From positions 1 through 5,228 of the forward strand of contig CAIZHO010000542.1 of NCBI GenBank assembly GCA_903932805.1: a DNA stretch of 5,228 nt. Direction: 5' to 3'. Source of the DNA: an uncultured Roseiflexaceae bacterium (GTDB lineage Bacteria > Chloroflexota > Chloroflexia > Chloroflexales > Roseiflexaceae). Of the stretch, positions 4,915 to 5,228 are shown in pieces. Each line of letters opens with the position of its first letter. Position 1 is the stretch's first letter. Below the pieces are notes generated by a model that searched no databases, had not been told where the DNA came from, and saw only the letters and a list, made by a program, of their open reading frames with translations. Both the position numbers and the translations under genes were made by a program.

Positions 4915-5228
4915 ATGACAAACAAGCAGCCGCCATCGGTCCTTATTGTTGATGATGATGAGCAATACTGCCACATGTTGGCGGATTTTCTTGTTGCAGA
5001 GGGCTATGATGTCCATACTGCACACGATGGTTCGCATGCACAGGAGCTGTGTGTACGGCAGTCGTTTTCGTGTATTTTATTAGACGTTAACATGCCAACA
5101 GTAAACGGTGCGACGTTTTTGCAGTTATTGCGGGCGTTTTCGTTCACGCCGGTCATCATGTGTTCGGCGACATCCGGCGAAGGCGACATGGTGCACTTTT
5201 TTGCGTTAGGTGCCGACGATTACGTGAC
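4915..5228 (+). CDS. Response regulator receiver domain (3' end cut by window)
   Basis: The visible 104 codons start MTNKQPPSVLIVDDDEQ and form most of a CheY-like receiver domain. The acidic pocket is D13/D14 in LIVDDDE, the phosphorylated Asp is D57 in CILLDVNMP, the switch Ser is S84 in VIMCSAT, and GADDYV (99-104) precedes the conserved Lys, which lies beyond the window. It should be phosphorylated by a partner histidine kinase not seen here. Whether a DNA-binding output domain follows cannot be told. It is divergent from marR across a 181-bp AT-rich spacer and uses more A/T-ending codons (TTT, TTG, GAT, TTA) than the genes to its left, so it probably belongs to a different functional unit. 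Confidence 0.92.
   Translation, partial: MTNKQPPSVLIVDDDEQYCHMLADFLVAEGYDVHTAHDGSHAQELCVRQSFSCILLDVNMPTVNGATFLQLLRAFSFTPVIMCSATSGEGDMVHFFALGADDYV

Noticed and set aside
1..5228. CRISPR array, tRNA, rRNA, insertion sequence or attachment site
   Set aside because: On reading both strands I saw no regularly spaced repeats, cloverleaf, transposase or terminal inverted repeats with target duplications.

Overview
This looks like a bacterial chromosomal segment. It carries a compact set of sulfur-handling genes, all on the minus strand, with the start of an unrelated response-regulator gene on the plus strand at the right edge. The coding DNA left of about 4730 is GC-rich with short spacers, while the spacer at 4734-4914 and the response regulator are visibly more AT-rich. 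A Gram-negative or otherwise non-proteobacterial host such as a Chloroflexota member would fit the lipoprotein signal and the MBL-rhodanese type, but that is a weak guess. No rRNA, tRNA or phylogenetic marker is present.

Layout, read in the direction of minus-strand transcription. (1) A strong predicted promoter (TTGACA / 16 bp / TACAAT, 4766-4793) carries a perfect inverted repeat over its -10 box. (2) It drives a tight four-gene unit: a MarR-family regulator (4281-4733), a cytoplasmic single-domain rhodanese (3938-4306, overlapping the regulator gene by 26 bp), a membrane-anchored His-rich protein of unknown function (3452-3934) and a lipoprotein rhodanese (3013-3435). (3) A second predicted promoter with an extended -10 (2922-2949), also lying in an inverted repeat, precedes an FAD/NAD(P)-binding protein (1544-2893). 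(4) After a 174-bp spacer with a possible 40-aa ORF and two small inverted repeats comes a metallo-beta-lactamase-fold protein fused to two rhodanese domains (17-1369), of the persulfide dioxygenase/CstB-like type. (5) On the plus strand from 4915 there is a receiver domain cut by the window end.

How the parts may work together (inference). Four rhodanese domains in three proteins, one cytoplasmic pair of activities and one exported lipoprotein, together with a persulfide-dioxygenase-type enzyme, suggest handling of sulfane sulfur (persulfide, polysulfide or thiosulfate) on both sides of the membrane. A MarR regulator with two cysteines could act as the sensor. The least understood parts are the His-rich membrane protein between the two paralogous rhodaneses and the FAD protein, whose reaction is unknown.
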